Source: Pipra filicauda (taxonomy: Eukaryota; Chordata; Aves; Passeriformes; Pipridae). Taken from it: a stretch of DNA of 64,000 nt. This document shows, one piece after another, positions 1 through 12,017 of this stretch; the stretch's first letter is position 1, and each line of letters begins with the position of its first letter. The notes below the pieces were generated by a model. It was not told the DNA's origin. It was given only the letters and a program-made list of their open reading frames with translations, and did not search any database. A program made the position numbers and the translations under genes. The stretch is taken from NCBI RefSeq assembly GCF_003945595.2, contig NW_024104096.1:2227501-2291500 (forward strand). The letters run 5' to 3'.

Positions 1-3000
1 AAAAACAAAAGCAGTAAGATTGCCTTTTCTTTAGTTCATGTATGCATAGTCACACCTTCCTTCACTCTATTACAGGATACAAGTTCACTATTCTCACAAC
101 AGTCAAGAAAGTACATGTCCTCAAGAGAAGCAAATACAATTTCTTCTTCTGTTCCAAAACTCTTTTTTCCATTTTGAGAAATGATATATTTTAGTCTCCA
201 ACTTGTCAAAAGAATAATTTGCTTCCTGAATTTCAGCCACTCAATAAATTTATTAGCTTCTACAGTAAAGTCAGAAAGTATGTGTCGTGAAAAGAAACGT
301 AAAAAAAGTGAATGAAGTAACAATAGTTACATCAGCAAGAGACAGGTTCTGAGTCACAGACATGTATTCACATCTGGATGAAAGTACTCAAGTCCCTCCA
401 GCTGCTTGGTGGTAAAGTGGATCAATGATGGCAAGTGACATTTTAAGAGAATTCTTATAATTGAGATGTTGAGTATGAAAAAGACACACTCTACTACTGT
501 CAGTGCCTGAAGTTCTGAGTAGCTGCTACTCCCCAAAGCTCCCATGCAAAATCATATCCCTGCTCCGTAAGTCTCACACACATCTTCAGGATTCTGACAC
601 ACCCAGCGTAGACGCAAAGGCAAGATACTGAGCTCAGTATGAATATGAAATGTTAGTCAAAATTTCACCTTTAAAGTTCAGTTCTGGCCAAATGCTGTGC
701 TGAACACCTAGTTAGACTAAAACTGTGGATTTGGTACATATATTTGTGTATCAAGAAAGAGACCATAAATATTAAATGAATTTATCCAAGGCTACATTTA
801 CATGAGATAATTATCAGCACTAGTGGGTCTCAATTTGTGCCACAGTGGTGATGCGAGCCTTTGTTTCTGTCTTAATTTCTTGAGAATTGGACTGAAAAAG
901 AAGAGAGAAAATGAGTCCACCTGGAAAGTAAGTTGTCAGTTCATTAAGAATAGCACCCTTTTCCAAGCCATTCTATTTTTTGGTTATATATAGAAAATGA
1001 GTATTGCTGAGGAATAGTATATTCTCCAATTCCCTTTCTAAAGAAAGAATACAAGTTGTTTTTCTTGCAAATAATATATTTGCACACATGTTTTCACCAA
1101 AAATCTAGAGTAACAAGGAAGCTCTGAAAATAAAACTGTGGGATATGTACACAGGTACATTGTATGTTTAGTTCATGTGAAAATCTGTGGTGTTTGTCTT
1201 TTAGTTCAGCCAGAAAGCATTCAGAGCCAAAGAGAAGTCTTTTACCCCCAGCTGAATCACATGTACTTTCATTGTTCTCATCACAGATTACTAATTTATC
1301 TGGACAAACTTCTGTTCTAATAAGAGCTTAGGGACTATGCATCTTGATTCATTCTACTAAGTTTTTCTAACAGTTTTGTCACAGAGTTATGTGAAAATAT
1401 TTGCTAGCATTACCCACAGCATCCACAGTAAAATCCAATAAAAATCATAATGGAAGTGAGGTCTGAGTGAACCTGCCATCAGAACATGTCTCCACCAATC
1501 TACTGATCACTTTATATTCCTGTGAGTTGAAGAAGGTTGGAAGAAACCTAACTCTTATTTTTTAATGTTTTACAGATGTTAAGAAACCACCTAGGCACGT
1601 GTACAATTTTTTTCTTTGTTACCACAAAAATAGTCACTTGACATATTTTAAGTAATTTCATTTCTAAAAGCTGACTAATGATGATTCCAATTAGGATTTT
1701 AAAATACTACACATATTATCAGTACTTGTCATCAATGATCTCTAACTTGAAAACTCATAGTTTGTATTGGGTGAGGATGGTATAATATACTTGGGGCAGT
1801 ATGCACTCTATCGGTCTCACTCCAGTGAATGCCTTTGAGTTGAGACACCAAGATTTCTTACATAGTGAATGAATGCAGCTGAGGTCTGAACTAAGCTCAG
1901 GAGAAGCATCCCCTCATTCCCATTCAGTGATTGCTGAGAATGAGGATTCCTAATATAATGTGATAGATTTCTGATATAATAGATTCCTTTAAATACTCAG
2001 ATAGGTGCTAAACTAGCTAAAGTTATATGGGATGAAACTCTTAGAGCAATAAATGAAGACTGAGAACTAAACTTCAGTCTCCTCTTCCCATTTTTTAGAT
2101 CAAACAAAAGGGAATAATTATCTTAATTCTTCTAAATATAAAGCTGCTTTCAGTTTGCAATCTACTACAGGAGCAAAAGGGAAAGCATAGTCTTTTTGTC
2201 TTGCTCATGGCTTCTGCATTAATAGAAGTTTTCAAGTATTAGTGCTGCAGGGTCTGCATTTCGAAAAAGTAACAGCAACATGTTCATTAGAAATAGCGAT
2301 CTATATGCCATGAAGTGTTCACTTTTAAAATCTTGTAAATTAGTTATATAAGCAGCAAATCTGCAATTTAATCAGCAGAAAAATGAATTGTTATACATTG
2401 TTCTATGCAGGCATTCACAATGGTTTGAATATTTTTGATCTTCCCCTCTTGCTCTACTGATTTTCTAATCTTTTTCCATAAAGGTCAATTCTTCTGGCAT
2501 CAGTATATTTAATGTCTTCAAAAATTTTTATCAAAGGCCTTTATTTTAAAGGGCTTCATTTTATCAGTCAGGCACAACAACAGTGTGTATAATTCAGACA
2601 TTCTCAAAGACTTCCACTGCCATATTTGATGGATTTTTTTTTTAAGTGTGCTATCACTCTTGTTGAATCACTTCCAGTCTCCTATTAAACTGATATGCCT
2701 TTATTTTAGACAGTAGCAATGTTCAATTTCTCACATAAAAACTTAATATGTTCACCATTTCACTATCTTTTTCTCTTGGACTTTCCAGTTTTACTTGCTG
2801 CATTAAATAGGATGGGAGTACTTTGCTGAATCCTACACATGCATTTCTAGACTTTTACTACTGCTACTATCAGATGATGACATGAGTACCTGAGAGTATG
2901 AATTAATTATTTAGGATTGAGGATCTGAAAGAAATGTTCTCAAGTAGAAAAAGGGGAAAAAATCAATACAGAAAAAAACTGAGCCTCTCATGCCAAGTGA

Positions 3001-4515
3001 AGGACTAACATGATATCCTAAATTAATAACTAACATTATTAGCTGAAAGACAGTGTATTTGTGAAAAACTGGCAGAGTCCCAAATTGTCTGCCTCAGCAA
3101 TGAGAAAGACTTAGGGTTTTTTATCATCAGGAATTCTGAGTCCTGGAAGCTCTATATATCCACAATTATATGGAAACACTGCTGCCAAGGGCACAGACTA
3201 CTAAAATCTGTATTCTCATTCTTCTCTATTATCTAACACAAAGAAGAAGTATTTTTATAGTAAGTACGAGGGCCTAAAAAGTACTCATTAGCAAACTAAT
3301 CAATGGATTTTGATCCCACTTTCCCAACTACACCCACAGCTGCTTTTTGTTTCTTTCACACAGGACACATTATCTGAAAAACAAAGGTCTTCTCTTAAGA
3401 ACAGCATTAAGTCAATGTCTCAACTTTAACAATTAAATAACTTAATATCCTATTTTCTTCCGCACAGAAACACAAAAATAAAAATTGAGTGGCCACTTTG
3501 TGCTCTTCTGCCAACTTAAATTTTTATATTCCTACATTTCTTCAGTAGATGTACATTAAAAATGCAGCAACAGTCATAAGAAAATAAAATCATATTCACT
3601 AGTTATAGATATCTTAAGGTCTGTCTCTTAATTTTATTGCCTTATTGAGGCTCTTTGAGGGCCACACCACAAACATATTCTCTGTATAGTTTTGATATCC
3701 TCTAGCTTTTTAGAATACATATATTTTTTAATATCTCTGCTCAAAAGCAATAAGCTAAAAAGGATGCCGAACGTATTTCTGAACAAAGCCTTTTCTTACT
3801 TTGTAACACCGACATGGAGAATTCAAGACACTTGTACTTGCTAAGCCATGGTCTATTCAGCAACATTGTGTTAGCATTACTCACCAAGTGGAATTAAAAG
3901 CTGCACTACAGTTACCATGACAACCAGCTGTCTCCCACATACAGCATCAGTTTGAATTTGTGCAGACCATTTCTAACAATGATTTAAGTCAACAAATTCA
4001 GCATTACCCTGAGGTAAAAATCTGGTTTATGAACAAATAAATATTTTCAGTTTCATAATATTACTTAGCTCAATACATTGATTCCAAATATGACTTGGGA
4101 GACCTTCAGAAAGATGCAATGACTTTTTTAGATATTAAAGGTGAATGGTAATCTTCTGGTCAATATACAGTGAGGACCACTGAAATTCCTAAACCAATGA
4201 ACATGTAGAAAGCATACAGAGAAGAGATAGTGTAACACTCATAGAGGAGCTTGTGGGGAAACTGCATTTGAATATTTATCAAACCATTTTCTAAAATTTA
4301 CATTTGAATGATGCTGTTGATTATCTTGGGTAGTACCACTAACATCATCAGTGTATGCTCACTATACAGATTCTTCCTAGAAAACAAAGCTTAATCCATG
4401 TTCATCCAAAAGTATCAGCCAGCAATTCTCCATCAGGAAAATAATCTGAAACTTGGAATATAATTTCTGGGCTGGGGAATTATAAAACAAATTCCTTTAA
4501 TTCTAGTAAACTACA

Positions 4516-4592
4516 AGGTTTGGGTTTTGTGCAGGGGTTTTTTGGTGGTTTTGTTCTTGTTTTGGTTAGTTGGTTTTGCTTTTTTTTTAATA
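4516..4592 (+). repeat. G/T-rich low-complexity tract
   Basis: About 75 bp made almost entirely of T and G on the plus strand, with G runs of 2-4 separated by T runs and ending in a run of nine T. It is low-complexity DNA. The G runs are too few and short to assert a quadruplex. Confidence 0.75.
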
Positions 4593-4789
4593 TTTCAATT
4601 TACAGAGAAAGAGAAGTCTCAGTTGCTTTTGAAACAGCTAAACAATATGAGGTAACAGTAGTATATCATATTTACAATGTCTCGTGAAACATCACACAAT
4701 TGCATGACTGGCCATCAGTATGAAGTTGCCACCTGGCTACTTCAGATCCTTTTGATCACCAAGCACTCTTTCAGTAAATAGTCAGATTT

Positions 4790-5133
4790 GACCGTAGTTG
4801 TTTAGCCTGGAGAAAGGAGACTGTACGCGGGTGGGGGTCAGTCTCTTCTCCCAAGTAACAAATGACAGGATGAGACAAAATGGCTTGAAGCTGCAATAGG
4901 GGAGGTTTATACGGGATATCAGTAAAAACGTCTTTACTGAAAATGCTGTCGGGCGTTGGAACAGGTTGCCCAGGGAAGGGGTTGAGTCAACATCCTTGGA
5001 GGTACTTAAAAGACATGTAGATGTGGCAATTGGAGACATGGAGAATTGGTGGAATTGGCAGTGCTAGGTTAATGGCTAGACTCAAGGATTTTTGAGGTCT
5101 TTTCCAACATAAATTATTCTGTATTTCTATGAT
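4790..5133 (+). mobile_element. CR1 LINE, 5'-truncated 3' end (about 340 bp)
   Basis: A near-complete CR1 3' region on the plus strand: TTTAGCCTGGAGAAAGGAGA, an apparent internal deletion, then GGTCAGTCTCTTCTCCCAAG, AACAAATGACAGGATGAGAC, GGGGAGGTTTATACGGGATA, TTGGAACAGGTTGCCCAGGG, CATCCTTGGAGGTACTTAAA, and GGTCTTTTCCAACATAAATT. It ends near TTCTATGAT, the usual CR1 3' terminus. This is the clearest evidence in the window for a bird or other sauropsid source. The frames across it on both strands are not host genes. Confidence 0.95.
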
Positions 5134-8100
5134 TGCCATTGCATAAACACATAATGGCAATGATGAACAGATCCGCTTGCAGAGTAGTAGGATGTATTGT
5201 TCTGAGGGAAAACAAGAATGTCCACAACAGCATAAAACACACATATCAATTGTGCATTTGTACAATGAGAGTGGGGAGAGAGAGGAATGTAAATGCTGAA
5301 AAAAAAAGATGTCTAAGCTATTAAAAATATAATGTATAGTCAAACAAAAGATAATAAATTAGTAATGCTACTTTTTACATAAGCAACTACAAAAAAAAAG
5401 TCAGAACCAGAAAACTTAAATAGAGCCTGTATTTACTAAAGATACTGCAAATATTGCATACTGAACTATGTACACATTAATGATACATGCTGCAATCACT
5501 CATTTCTCTGGAAGGAAGTGCCACAACTAAACACTACAGCAGATTTCCTGTTTGGTATATGGTATAGCACTTGTTGCATCACAGACCCTAAAAACACATT
5601 AGAAAATAAAACCGGTCAAGTGTAATGTATTCAAAATTAAAACATTCAGAGGCTATAAGGAATCTGATCTTATTAAAAGTAGTTTTAATCTGTGATTGAG
5701 GGGGGTTGAATTCTAAACCTGAGGGAAATACATAATAAAAAGTTTTAGTTTTAATATAATTCTTTCAATTTTAAATAACTTCACTTATGGGAGAATGTTG
5801 GTCAGAGGACAAAGAAAGAAAAATAAGTATAGAATAATATCTAAAAGATTGAGAAAGGAAGTAGCACAGAAATGCATCTCAGCCCTGGATCACTGTGGAT
5901 ACATTTGTTATCAGTGACAGGCAATGTGAAATCAAGCACATACTAAAATCAAACCCTTCTTTAAGGTTACACTAAACTGAACTGACAGGAACACTACATG
6001 CAACAAAGAAAAAGAAATGGATTTCTATATAGCACTTCGATCTTCAACAATGGGAGTGTATAACGTTTAAATGTTAAAACAGAAGAATTCAAGGGAGACA
6101 AAAGGTAGAAAGCAAAAAAAGGAATAAAATATAACCTGGGGCTCCAAATCCACAAACTCAGCCAGGAACATTTTTTTTTTTTTTTGCCAACAAAAAGGCT
6201 GCACAGGCAAAGGTAAATGACAATGGGAAAACAAATAGGATTGTTACTGGAATTTAACAGAACTGTAACAATCCATTAACTCCTAGATTGAGCTGCAATG
6301 TAATATCATAAAATAAAACACAATTTAAAAGTAAATCAAGATGACAATATAAGCAGATGTGAATCATTTTGCCCTGAACTTGAGTCTACACCCTTGTGTC
6401 AAAGATGTCTTAATAGGGTTAAAGCAGCATTGCTAACATTAATGGATATTTTCTTGCTACATTTCAAAAAAGTACTTACAGTAAAGTTAAAAAAAATATG
6501 ATTCTATGATTATACAGTCAGGGAAAAGGCCTTTCAGATAGCAATTTGAAAACCAGGAGAAATTATTCAGTCTCACCACTGCATTCCTCTAAAATAGGTC
6601 TCACCAAAATTTTTTGATAATACATGCTTCTTCAACACAGTAAACTTACAAGTGTGTCTCTACTAACATTTTACTTTACATTCGGAACACTGGTCTGATA
6701 TTCAGATATTATTTTCATCCTATCACATTCCTCAATACACGATGTTGCTGTTGGATTCTCAGCACCACTTGTTATGCTCCACAGATCTGTACCTGTTGCA
6801 TTGCACTGCTTATTATTCTTCCACTCTGTGATTCAGGTCTCTCCTGGTTCTCTTCCTCTTAAGAGTAATTATTATCTGTCTACTCCTAAGCCTCAAAACC
6901 AACTAAAATGGAACTCTTCCTCTTCCCTACACTACAATCCTCTTCTTTTTCTCCCTCTTTCTAAATCTGTGGTTAGCTCTGCAGTAGCCGCAATCATTTC
7001 AACCTCCACATACAACAACTAGACTATAGTCCCATCATTGTAGATTATAACAGGTAACCTCACCTGCTGTGTCATTAAAGGACAACTAGCTGAACTGGAA
7101 TTGAATGGTTTTTTCAAATCAAAGGGAGACAACAAGTCTAAACTGAGATGGAAAGCTTCATCTCTAGACATTAATGCCTGGTGGTAAATCTCCTGAAACA
7201 GATCTCAATCAGGCAATTAAAACTTTTGAAAAAGACAGTAGGAGAAAGAAACAGGGAGAAACAGGAAACAAGCAACCTGTAGCCTCTCAAAAGGTATAGG
7301 GATGGTTGATCTGATCTGACTATGCAAATGATTTTATTAGAATAATGCATACTGACACAAAATCTTGCACCTTACATATTCAGGTGACTAATGCAATACT
7401 AGCTTGTTTAAGAAAACTGCCTTACCAAACCCTTGTTTAAGCTCTCATTTCAGAACAAATTCAGCCTGCTTTTGTGGAGTCCTGAAGTTAAGCAAATGTG
7501 CTGTAACTTCTGCGTTTAGCTACAGGTAGAAGAACTCAGACAGAGGAAGGGAAAGCAAGCTCACCACTCTCCAGAGGTAACATCATGGTCTGGCTTTCAG
7601 ATATATTCAGGATAGCATTTGAAAAGGCCAGGTTAAAAGCTGGAGCAAAACAAAAAGCAGCCTCACTCTCTAACTCCTGACTGAGGCCTGGAAAAAGCAA
7701 GAAAAAGGTCCCCCCCTCCCCCAGAATACATAGCTCAACAAAAAGGAGGTATCACTGGTTTATTTGGTTGATAAGGACAGGAAAATTAATGCTTGGCATG
7801 TCAGTATTTTTTCACTTTGTAAGAAAGTTCTAGATTTGTTTCTGAGACCCAAACACATTCCAGCCACTCTTTTTGACCCAAAAACTGAAGAGACTTGGGA
7901 TGGCTTAAGTTTTTGTCTTCACTCTTATTTCCACTACTACTTTTATAGCAGTTCTAGCAAGCACAGATTTGGATAGACTCTTTTATCTAGAGAAGCTGGC
8001 ATTTCCTCTTTGAATACAAATATTTTAACAAAAATATACTTCTATTCCCATGCTGATTAACTGCTGAATGTAGACAGAATGACTCAATTTTACTATCAGT

Positions 8101-8834
8101 CCTATATTCCTTAGAAACACTAACCTGTTCAATGATTTAAAGTATGTATTTATTTGGTCACATTTTAATCTAATCCTGAAATATATTTTCATCTGAAGCA
8201 AGGGAAAGGCAATAATTTAAAAATGAACATTTTGGAAGACATTGTGATGTCTGACTAGTCAGTGGATTGAATCAATGAACTGAATAAAATAAAAATTATT
8301 ATTTTCTTCTGAGCAGTTAACCTCTTTTCAGATACATAAGGTGATTGATACAATTTCGATTGGCATTTCCACTCATACAGTGAAAATAAGATTTGCTGTT
8401 ATGGAGATAATCAAATAGGATATTTTTAAGACTTGGCTGACTGAAGCAATTAAGCCAATTCAAAGACTGTGTTTTAGATAGGTGAGTACATAATGAACTG
8501 AGTGTTCCTGAGAGAAGTCCATAATTATCTAAAGAGGAGAGAAGTGGACAGTAAAATTGAGTCTGCAGGCAAGAATTGTTGTATGTACCAATTTGAATAT
8601 CTAAAGCAAAACTTTTGCATTTATTATATTTGAGGACTTCACAGATGGTTTAGAACAGCCTTATTATAAGGCTACAAAGGGTTTTAAAAAGTGTCTGTCT
8701 TTTTTCCCCTACTTAGGCTTCTATATCCTTTTTAAATTCATGATTTTAAGAAAAGATATCACAATTTGTCCCTTTTTAAAAAGCTTAGCCAGTATTTACA
8801 ATCTAGTACAGTACATGGTGCTCTTCTGCTACTA

Positions 8835-8860
8835 TTTTTGTTGATTACGGTCAACAAAAA
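8835..8860. repeat. perfect hairpin (10 bp stem, 6 nt loop)
   Basis: TTTTTGTTGA and TCAACAAAAA flank TTACGG. It superficially resembles an intrinsic terminator, but in this eukaryotic intron that reading does not apply. Confidence 0.8.
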
Positions 8861-8975
8861 ATCCCCCAGAGACACTTGCTCCATACCTTGCTATCTTGCA
8901 GTGACTAGCCCCAAATAAAGGTGCTGCAACAAATGAGGATGAATGAGGGATTCCATCCCTTACTCAATTTCCTCA

Positions 8976-9016
8976 TGTGTGTGTATATATATATATATAT
9001 GTGTATGTATGTATAT
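8976..9016. repeat. (TG)n(TA)n microsatellite
   Basis: A compound dinucleotide tract: TG units, then about nine TA units, then interrupted TGTA units. It is likely polymorphic in length. Confidence 0.95.
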
Positions 9017-9558
9017 TTCTCTTTTTCTTCTCTGAAATAATGTCAGATGTATCTGCAATATCACAGCTATGTACTCAGGTTTTATTCTGAAGCACTAAAA
9101 AGCATTAATATCTAAGACCTTTAACTTTTAATGAATGAATGAAAGAAAGTCTCAAACCAGGGAAAAATATTTTATGAAATCTATGATTTGACTCTCCAAT
9201 AAGGCAAGCACCTACCATTGTACCTCTGCAATGACCCTTCACAAATCAAACATCTATCTACCAGGCAACAAACTAATATTTTAGACTTGTAAGACTGAAT
9301 CACGGTGCTCAGGCCTACAAAAGTTACAAATAAGTGTCCTTCTCATTAATGTGATTGCTATATTATTCTGAGTTATTTAGTTAAATTTCTTGAAAAAGAT
9401 TCATATTTTCACACTGTTAGGTATATACATGAAAAATATGATTATATTTCTACTTACGTTGATCTCCATAATCATATTTGACAAGTTTATAGGCTACAAT
9501 TTAAACTAATACTTGTAATTCCAACTGTTATAAACCATATGCTTTCTTTTCAGACAGT

Positions 9559-9577
9559 ATTGTTCCCTGGGAACAAT
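9559..9577. repeat. 19 bp inverted repeat with 1 nt centre
   Basis: ATTGTTCCC and GGGAACAAT flank a single T. Symmetric sites of this kind can be protein-binding sites, but the half-site spacing does not clearly match a consensus I know. Confidence 0.7.
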
Positions 9578-11992
9578 TCAATGAATAAAATAATTGGCTA
9601 TTAAGCTAAACTTAAAAATTGTTACATGTAAAGCCCTAACTCTAGCTCTTTAAAATGCATATAGGCAAACATTTGTACAAAACAGCATATGAAGTATAAC
9701 GTTGAAAGTTAAATAATAGGAAAAACTAGAACGAAACTTTTAATTGTAAAATAATTTCTTAGAATAGCTGAATATATACTCAATTAATAAAAAAGGCAAC
9801 AGAGAAAGATCCTGTATATATAAGGCATGTGCTATACACAGTTTGCAGTATCTTGATATCTTGCTGAAAATGCATCATAAGCTTTAGTCAAATAATACAG
9901 CTGGATTTGCTCTGGTATAGTCCAATTCAAAAAACACTTCAATTTTGTAGTTTGCTATATAGGACACAACCTTTTTCTTGGTTGTGAAGGAGAGTTAGCA
10001 ATTTCAAACCATGGACTTTAATTATCACTTGTACATACCTTGTAGAAACAAAACCATCTAACAAAACAAACAGAATGTGTGCATGTTAATATCTGCCTAT
10101 TGTTTTAAGGAAAGATAAAACATGTACTCTGCATGCAGGAAATATTGATAAATGCCACCTAAATAATATTAGCAGTTCAAGAAAGAATGCAACAGATCAT
10201 CATCCACTCAAATCTACACTACTATGCTAATTTACAGCAGTTCAGGGTTCACTGCAGTCTCTTTTCTGCTTCTCAGTGAACATATAGGAGTTTGTAAGAA
10301 TATTGCATGATTTCAAATCTAGACTCTGTGTTTTCACTTGTTGTAATTTTCAGCAACAAGCAGGATCGCTTATCCTACACATTGAAGGTCTTTCCTAATT
10401 AATCAATGAAAAACTTACACTGGTATTGAAAGAGGCAGAAGCACTGAATGTAGGCCAAAGTTTGTGTAGGATAGAATAATTAATTGTTGAAAACCAAATT
10501 TCTTTACTTTGACAAAACAGTGATAGAGAGCATGTCTACATAGACTATGACAGGCTAGAGAATAGATTTATTATATTTGTTTCAATCCAGAGTAACCTCC
10601 AGTGTGCACCCTTTTGTTCACATGGTAAATGGCCAATTGATTTTCTTGTCTCTATTCAACAGTAAATAACCTCAGATACATGGCAGGGTAAGGCAGACAT
10701 CCAAAAAGCCTCAGTTTTGTGCAGCTATTTGTGTTCACCTCACAGTAACCAGGTGTCAGAGTTACGCCATAAGTTGAAACAAATCAGGAGTGCAGGCTTC
10801 TTTTCAATACTGCAGTAGGGTAAAAAATGTCTCTAACATTAAATAAACTTGCCTTTGAAATTGTTTTTTCCACAGATCTAAAAAGGTTGTCATTTTCATG
10901 TAGTTACCTTCTGTCGTATTTGATACACATACTGGCTCTGCAAACCTCTCTACTATCAATTTATTGCAGATTGCACCAACATATGACCAATGATACAGAG
11001 GTTCGACCCCTTTCGTAAGCTTCTAATCCTGCCATCCTTTAGCTCCCACACGTCAAACAACTGAAACTCATCAGGAAAACCCCACACTATGAATTTAAGA
11101 GGAAAGTTCAAACCTGCAGTTTTAAAGTCCTTTCTTAATACCTATGATCCTGACAACAAATTACAGTTTACCAGTTCGTAACAATGGGCCAGTTAAAAGG
11201 GAAAACTGCTTCTACACTTACACGTTGTCTCACAATATTCTGGTTTTCTGTTCTCATATGAATAAACAATACTGAAGTTCAAAATAATGGGGTAGATGTC
11301 AGAGAAGAATTTTCCCCTCTCTTCTGTTAGAGTATTTAATGTGTTGCATGGAGAATTATATGAGAAGAGATAAAAGAGAGAGATCATCTCTATGGAAACA
11401 GTGTGGTCTACTTCATCGGTAATGGATAGTGCAGAAATGAGCTACCCAAATGTTACAAGGCAGCCCGGTAATGTAATTATTTGAACTAGTGCCTACATAA
11501 CCAAAATGGAACTATAAAATGGTTCACACATATTGCCTGAGAGATTTTACCAGCCATAATCACCACAGCAGTGATTAAACCTTTAACTGTTCTTTGGCCT
11601 TAAAGTGCATAAAGTCCTTGAAGTTCCTTTCACTATACTATGTGTTTCAAGAATTAGAAGTAAACTGCTATAGCGTAATTTTCGACAGATTAATTTTACA
11701 AATTTAGTACAGTCTTAGTAACTGGTTGACTAAATTTCGGCTTTAAATTATGAGTATTTGAAATTAAATTTAACTAAAAAAAAAAACAACAAAAACCCAA
11801 AACGCACTATGTTGAAATGGCATTGTTTTATTCGGTACCTTGAATCTTAATCATGTTTATTCATGATTCAGTTTCTTAGTTTGGTACCATTATTTCTGAT
11901 TTTGAATTTTCTTCAGCCCAGATATAACACAGCAAAAGACAGAGCAAACAGCTTCTGCTTTTCCTTGTGCATCACCAGGCTTGTACAGTAGT

Positions 11993-12017
11993 GTCCAATC
12001 AGTTACTGTCCAATCAG
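11993..12017 (+). promoter_or_regulatory. two direct GTCCAATCAG boxes (possible CCAAT/NF-Y sites)
   Basis: GTCCAATCAG occurs at 11993-12002 and again at 12008-12017. Each contains CCAATCAG, a strong NF-Y-type core. The repeats are 15 bp apart, start to start. No TATA box, GC box or CpG island is nearby, and the surroundings are intronic and AT-rich. Function is therefore speculative; a local duplication is the simpler explanation. Confidence 0.3.

Noticed and set aside
36..323. Minus-strand frame with a QNGKK segment that briefly resembled the FRNGKLF motif of the ADGRA GAIN region
   Set aside because: The flanking residues do not align (no QLPPSLF-like strand upstream, no PVI-like strand downstream). 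The similarity is limited to three or four residues.
6774..7022. 82-codon plus-strand frame with a hydrophobic start, considered as a secreted peptide
   Set aside because: The tract is simply pyrimidine-rich on the plus strand. There is no cleavage-site pattern, promoter or polyadenylation signal, and no homology recognised.
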